DNA of 7,228 nt from Methanocorpusculum sp. (GTDB lineage: Archaea > Halobacteriota > Methanomicrobia > Methanomicrobiales > Methanocorpusculaceae), in the NCBI GenBank assembly GCA_030539595.1, contig JAUNXW010000086.1, positions 1-7,228 on the forward strand. The letters run 5' to 3'. The position numbers and the translations under genes are program-made. Under the pieces are notes generated by a model that had not been told where the DNA came from, did no database searches, and worked only from the letters and a program-made list of their open reading frames with translations. The first letter of the stretch is position 1, and each line of letters begins with the position of its first letter. Of this stretch, positions 5,109 through 7,228 are shown one piece after another.

Positions 5109-5848
5109 CAGATTTCATAACCCTTACAAAAGAAAATATTGAATCCGAGCACCTCTGCTGTGCAATTTCAGACAAAAAACATCAGTGCGGTGTGGATTTC
5201 AAGCGTGAATGGCTGAAAGACAGAATCTCAGAAGGTCATGTTTTCAGAAAACTTGATGCGAAAGGCAAAGTGTTCATAGAATATGCGTCGCTTGAAAAAG
5301 CATGGGTATCTGTTGATGGTGAGAATTATTTTTACATTTACTGTATGTGGGTATCTGGAAGTTTTAAAGATAAGGGATACGGAAAAGAGCTTCTTCAGTC
5401 GTGCATCGCAGACGCAAAATCACAGAAAAAATCAGGCATCTGCGTAATCAGTTCAAAAAAGAAAAAGCCTTTCCTTTCCGATAAAAAGTTCATGGAAAAA
5501 TACGGCTTTACGGTTGTTGACGAGATTTCGGATTATGAACTGCTTGCTCTTTCTTTTGACGGGTCGCTCCCGCATTTTTCAGAAAGTGCCAAGAGGATGG
5601 AAACAACCGATAATGGTCTGACAATTTATTACAGCGCCCAGTGTCCTTTTGTTAAAAACTGCATAAAAGAAATTTCCGAGTTCTGCTCCTCAAATAACAT
5701 CAGCCTGAATCTGATTTATGTAGATACTCCAAAAAAAGCAAAATCCGTTCCTTGCGTGTTCAATAACTGGGCGGTTTTTTATGACGGAAAATTTGTCACT
5801 CATCAGTTTCTGAATGAGAATATGCTGAAGAAAGTTCTGAAACTGTAA
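5105..5848 (+). CDS. GNAT acetyltransferase fused to YoaP thioredoxin-like domain
   Basis: Two domains are visible in 247 residues. Residues 1-150 form a GNAT N-acetyltransferase: YCMWVSGSFKDKGYGKELL (79-97) gives the central strand and the acetyl-CoA pyrophosphate loop (KDKGYGK, 88-94), and KKFMEKYGF (127-135) is the usual late GNAT element. Residues from about 165 on resemble the YoaP domain: GLTIYYSAQCPFVKNC (171-186) has two cysteines as C180-x5-C186 at the start of a helix, and SVPCVFNNWAVFYDGKF (214-230) supplies the cis-proline-like VP and the strand of a thioredoxin fold. The N-terminus (ITLTKENIESEHLCCAISDKK) is characteristic of this GNAT subgroup. Likely a cytosolic acyltransferase, with unknown substrate, whose tail senses redox state, binds metal, or recognises the substrate. 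It overlaps the TfoX-domain gene by ATGA and precedes the GyrI-like gene by 6 bp. Confidence 0.88.
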   Translation: MTDFITLTKENIESEHLCCAISDKKHQCGVDFKREWLKDRISEGHVFRKLDAKGKVFIEYASLEKAWVSVDGENYFYIYCMWVSGSFKDKGYGKELLQSCIADAKSQKKSGICVISSKKKKPFLSDKKFMEKYGFTVVDEISDYELLALSFDGSLPHFSESAKRMETTDNGLTIYYSAQCPFVKNCIKEISEFCSSNNISLNLIYVDTPKKAKSVPCVFNNWAVFYDGKFVTHQFLNENMLKKVLKL

Positions 5849-5854
5849 TTTAAA

Positions 5855-6310
5855 ATGAATGTTGATATAATCACGCTTGAGGAAAAAACCGTTTACGGTC
5901 TCTGGATGAATTCATCCGATAAGACAATCTCAAAAGATATTAAGTTACTTTCAGAAAAATACCGAAATGCACTTTCTGCGGAAAAATTAATTCCTTTCTT
6001 TGTTCTGTCAAGAAATTATTCAGAAGAGACCAAGGGGTTTGAACTTTTTGTCGGCAGCACAAAAGAGTGTGTTGACATGAGTAAATTGGTTCTGCCAAAA
6101 GGTGATTACGCAAAAATTACAGTTAAGCCCAAACTTGGATTTTTCTGGGGACTGTCTATTGGCGAGGCTAAAAGATATTTCTATCAACAATGGCTTCCGT
6201 CTTCATTGTTTAACGGGCTGAATATGGAATATGAATATCACAATGAGAAGACGCTTGGAAAACATCCGACAGCGGATATTATTTTTGCCGTTTCAAAAAA
6301 AGTGATTTAA
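5855..6310 (+). CDS. GyrI-like / Cass2-type effector-binding domain protein
   Basis: This 151-residue protein is a stand-alone effector-binding domain of the GyrI/AraC/SOUL superfamily. Typical elements are the first strand IITLEEKTVYGLW (5-17), FELFVGSTKE (62-71), LPKGDYAKITVK (80-91), GFFWGLSIGEAKRYFYQQWLP (95-115, helix) and the closing EYEYHNEKT...DIIFAV (125-146). Relatives serve as drug-sensing domains of AraC/MerR regulators, as the gyrase inhibitor SbmC/GyrI, as integron-carried Cass2, and in some cases as hydrolases of cyclopropanoid genotoxins. No DNA-binding domain is attached, so it more likely binds or breaks down a ligand than regulates transcription. It is the last gene of the cluster, 6 bp after the acetyltransferase gene, and its TAA overlaps the stop of the convergent DGC gene. 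Confidence 0.85.
   Translation: MNVDIITLEEKTVYGLWMNSSDKTISKDIKLLSEKYRNALSAEKLIPFFVLSRNYSEETKGFELFVGSTKECVDMSKLVLPKGDYAKITVKPKLGFFWGLSIGEAKRYFYQQWLPSSLFNGLNMEYEYHNEKTLGKHPTADIIFAVSKKVI
6295..6301 (-). terminator. U-tract end signal for the mfnA-DGC operon
   Basis: On the minus strand seven T residues follow the DGC-gene stop codon by 5 nt. Euryarchaeal transcription commonly ends at such U-tracts without a hairpin. The tract lies inside the last codons of the convergent GyrI-like gene. Confidence 0.4.
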
Positions 6311-6657
6311 AGCCCACGTATACATTTTTTGAGTTCAGCCGCAATTTTTTCAATATCCGCAAATGAAGGGTCATCTGTTCCGTTACGCACGAAACCGAAA
6401 TCAGATGCCTTTAAAACAACAGTTGGATTAATCCCATCTTTTTCCAAACGCTTCAAAGGGCAGTCATTTTCACAGCCCTGAAGAACAACAATATCGGCAT
6501 CATCCAAATCTATGAATTTAAGATTCTTCAAATCTCTGAAATTCATAGTCTCATCAATCATACCCGGATTTTTCTGATTAAAACTCGCCGCCGCTTTTTC
6601 TGCAAGTTTTCCGGTATTTGCGGGGCATGAACATGTAATCAAAGCAATCTCAGTCAT
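6307..6657 (-). CDS. DGC-domain putative zinc-binding protein
   Basis: The 116-residue protein matches the DGC family of small putative zinc-binding proteins. Two cysteine pairs stand where the family expects them: TCSCPANTGKLAEKAA (8-23; C9, C11) and VLQGCENDCPLKRLEKDGI (58-76; C62, C66), followed by a strand and the phrase LKASDFGFVRN. The first pair is C-x-C, and the family name comes from the D-G-C sequence, here Q-G-C. The four cysteines suit one metal ion. Biochemical function is unknown, and the protein is cytosolic with no membrane segment. Its ATG overlaps the end of mfnA by 8 bp (ATGACTGA), so it should be translated with the decarboxylase, although I know of no link to methanofuran synthesis. 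No Shine-Dalgarno is visible, consistent with coupling. Its TAA overlaps the convergent GyrI-like stop by 4 bp in total. Confidence 0.78.
   Translation of the reverse strand: MTEIALITCSCPANTGKLAEKAAASFNQKNPGMIDETMNFRDLKNLKFIDLDDADIVVLQGCENDCPLKRLEKDGINPTVVLKASDFGFVRNGTDDPSFADIEKIAAELKKCIRGL
6325..6350 (+). terminator. twin U-tract end signal for the plus-strand cluster
   Basis: Two TTTTTT tracts (6325-6330 and 6345-6350) begin 15 nt after the GyrI-like stop codon, inside the 3' part of the convergent DGC gene. Tandem U-tracts of this type are the usual euryarchaeal termination signal. Confidence 0.4.
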
Positions 6658-7228
6658 TTAATTTTGAAACATCGGAAAGGAAATTCTCAATTACGTCGCG
6701 GGTAACGTGAGGCATAATCACAAATCTCAGATGTCCTGCGCGTGTGTGTGAAACTTTCCAGCCTTCCGGAATTTTTCCTGCCGTAAATGCTGCGACGTTC
6801 ATCACAGGCTCTAAGATTTTTTTGTAACCGAATGCTTCCATACCATCAACAAGGCGTCTTGTATTTTCCATACAGCCGTCAACAACAGCCTGAAAACCTT
6901 CACGCCCGAGTAATTTAATTACAGCATAAGCTCCGGCAACATCCGCTCCGGGTCGAGTTCCCGCAAGTGTGCACTCTTTTTTTACAGTTAAGTAAGGAGT
7001 ATCAACGTTGAGACATCCAAAATGTTCGGGCTCGCTTAACAGAAGACAACCGCAGGGGATGGAACTCATACCCATCTTATGCGGGTCAAGTGAAATAGCA
7101 CTTACCCCTTCAACCGCAAAATCAAACGGCGCGGGATTTTTCAGGAAAGGAATAACAAAACCTCCAAAAGCCGCGTCGACATGGCAGTATGTATCATTTT
7201 CAAGGGCGATTTTTGCAACTGCGGGTAT
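6650..7228 (-). CDS. mfnA: L-tyrosine/L-aspartate decarboxylase MfnA, C-terminal part (N-terminus beyond window edge)
   Basis: The frame stays open to the right edge, giving the last 192 residues of a group II PLP-dependent decarboxylase. The pyridine-nitrogen aspartate lies in HVDAAFGG (D18 of the visible part) and the Schiff-base lysine in SLDPHKMG (K51). Next come IPCGCLL, LNVDTPYL, GTRPGADVAGAYAVIKLLGREGF, a CMENT helix, and a C-terminal RFVIMPHVTRDVIENFL, all closely following Methanocaldococcus jannaschii MfnA as I remember it. About 180-190 N-terminal residues are missing. The enzyme makes tyramine, the first building block of methanofuran, and in some archaea also beta-alanine from aspartate for coenzyme A, so the substrate here is not settled. 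An ATG at 7075 opens a shorter frame but lies just after the catalytic lysine and cannot be the true start. The DGC gene follows with an 8-bp overlap. Confidence 0.93.
   Translation of the reverse strand: MPAVAKIALENDTYCHVDAAFGGFVIPFLKNPAPFDFAVEGVSAISLDPHKMGMSSIPCGCLLLSEPEHFGCLNVDTPYLTVKKECTLAGTRPGADVAGAYAVIKLLGREGFQAVVDGCMENTRRLVDGMEAFGYKKILEPVMNVAAFTAGKIPEGWKVSHTRAGHLRFVIMPHVTRDVIENFLSDVSKLND

Noticed and set aside
4605..5152. Minus-strand frames at 4605-4790 and 4940-5152
   Set aside because: Antisense to well-supported coding sequence of the ASCH-like, TfoX-domain and acetyltransferase genes.
6650..7075. mfnA fragment as a complete 141-residue gene starting at ATG 7075
   Set aside because: The frame continues upstream through the PLP-binding lysine and the VDAAFGG motif to the window edge, so this ATG is internal.

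Overview
The window reads as chromosomal DNA of an AT-rich methanogenic euryarchaeon. The best marker is the partial gene at the right edge, a close match to MfnA, the archaeal tyrosine/aspartate decarboxylase of methanofuran (and sometimes coenzyme A) synthesis. Archaeal TATA-type promoter boxes, near-leaderless starts and U-tract ends in place of classical hairpin terminators fit this. The order Methanomicrobiales is plausible, but this is inference from gene content only. There is no rRNA, tRNA, insertion sequence or CRISPR array.

Left block (1-2578, minus strand): a DNA-repair pair. A DEDDh exonuclease of the YprB/MrfB type (1456-2391) overlaps by 8 bp a DEAH-box helicase of the YprA/MrfA/Hrq1 type (1-1463, running off the left edge). 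In Bacillus subtilis the same pair repairs mitomycin C damage. In front of the exonuclease is a possible 50-residue leaderless ORF (2397-2549), whose ATG lies about 25 nt from the centre of a TTTAAATA box. The alternative, a 57-residue extension of the exonuclease from a TTG at 2562, looks less likely.

Divergent spacer (2579-3012): about 430 bases with no convincing gene but rich in structure. It holds four perfect small hairpins with 6-bp stems or longer, a T-rich stretch with three TTTTTGGAT repeats, and a candidate small RNA (about 2820-2954). That candidate has an anti-Shine-Dalgarno-like UCACCUC exposed between two hairpins and ends at a T-run.

Right-hand plus-strand block (3013-6310): a six-repeat Sel1-like protein. 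It is followed by a compact five-gene cluster of small proteins: NimA-like flavin-fold protein, ASCH/PUA-like protein, TfoX N-terminal-domain protein, GNAT acetyltransferase fused to a YoaP thioredoxin-like domain, and GyrI-like effector-binding protein. Spacers are 2 or 6 bp or ATGA overlaps, so they are probably one transcript. Several of these families bind or modify small toxic molecules, so together with the neighbouring repair pair a cytoprotective role is an attractive but unproved reading.

Right edge (6307-7228, minus strand): partial mfnA, overlapping by 8 bp a four-cysteine DGC-domain (putative zinc-binding) protein. The end of this operon overlaps the stop of the plus-strand cluster by 4 bp. 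U-tracts on each strand lie inside the end of the opposing gene.
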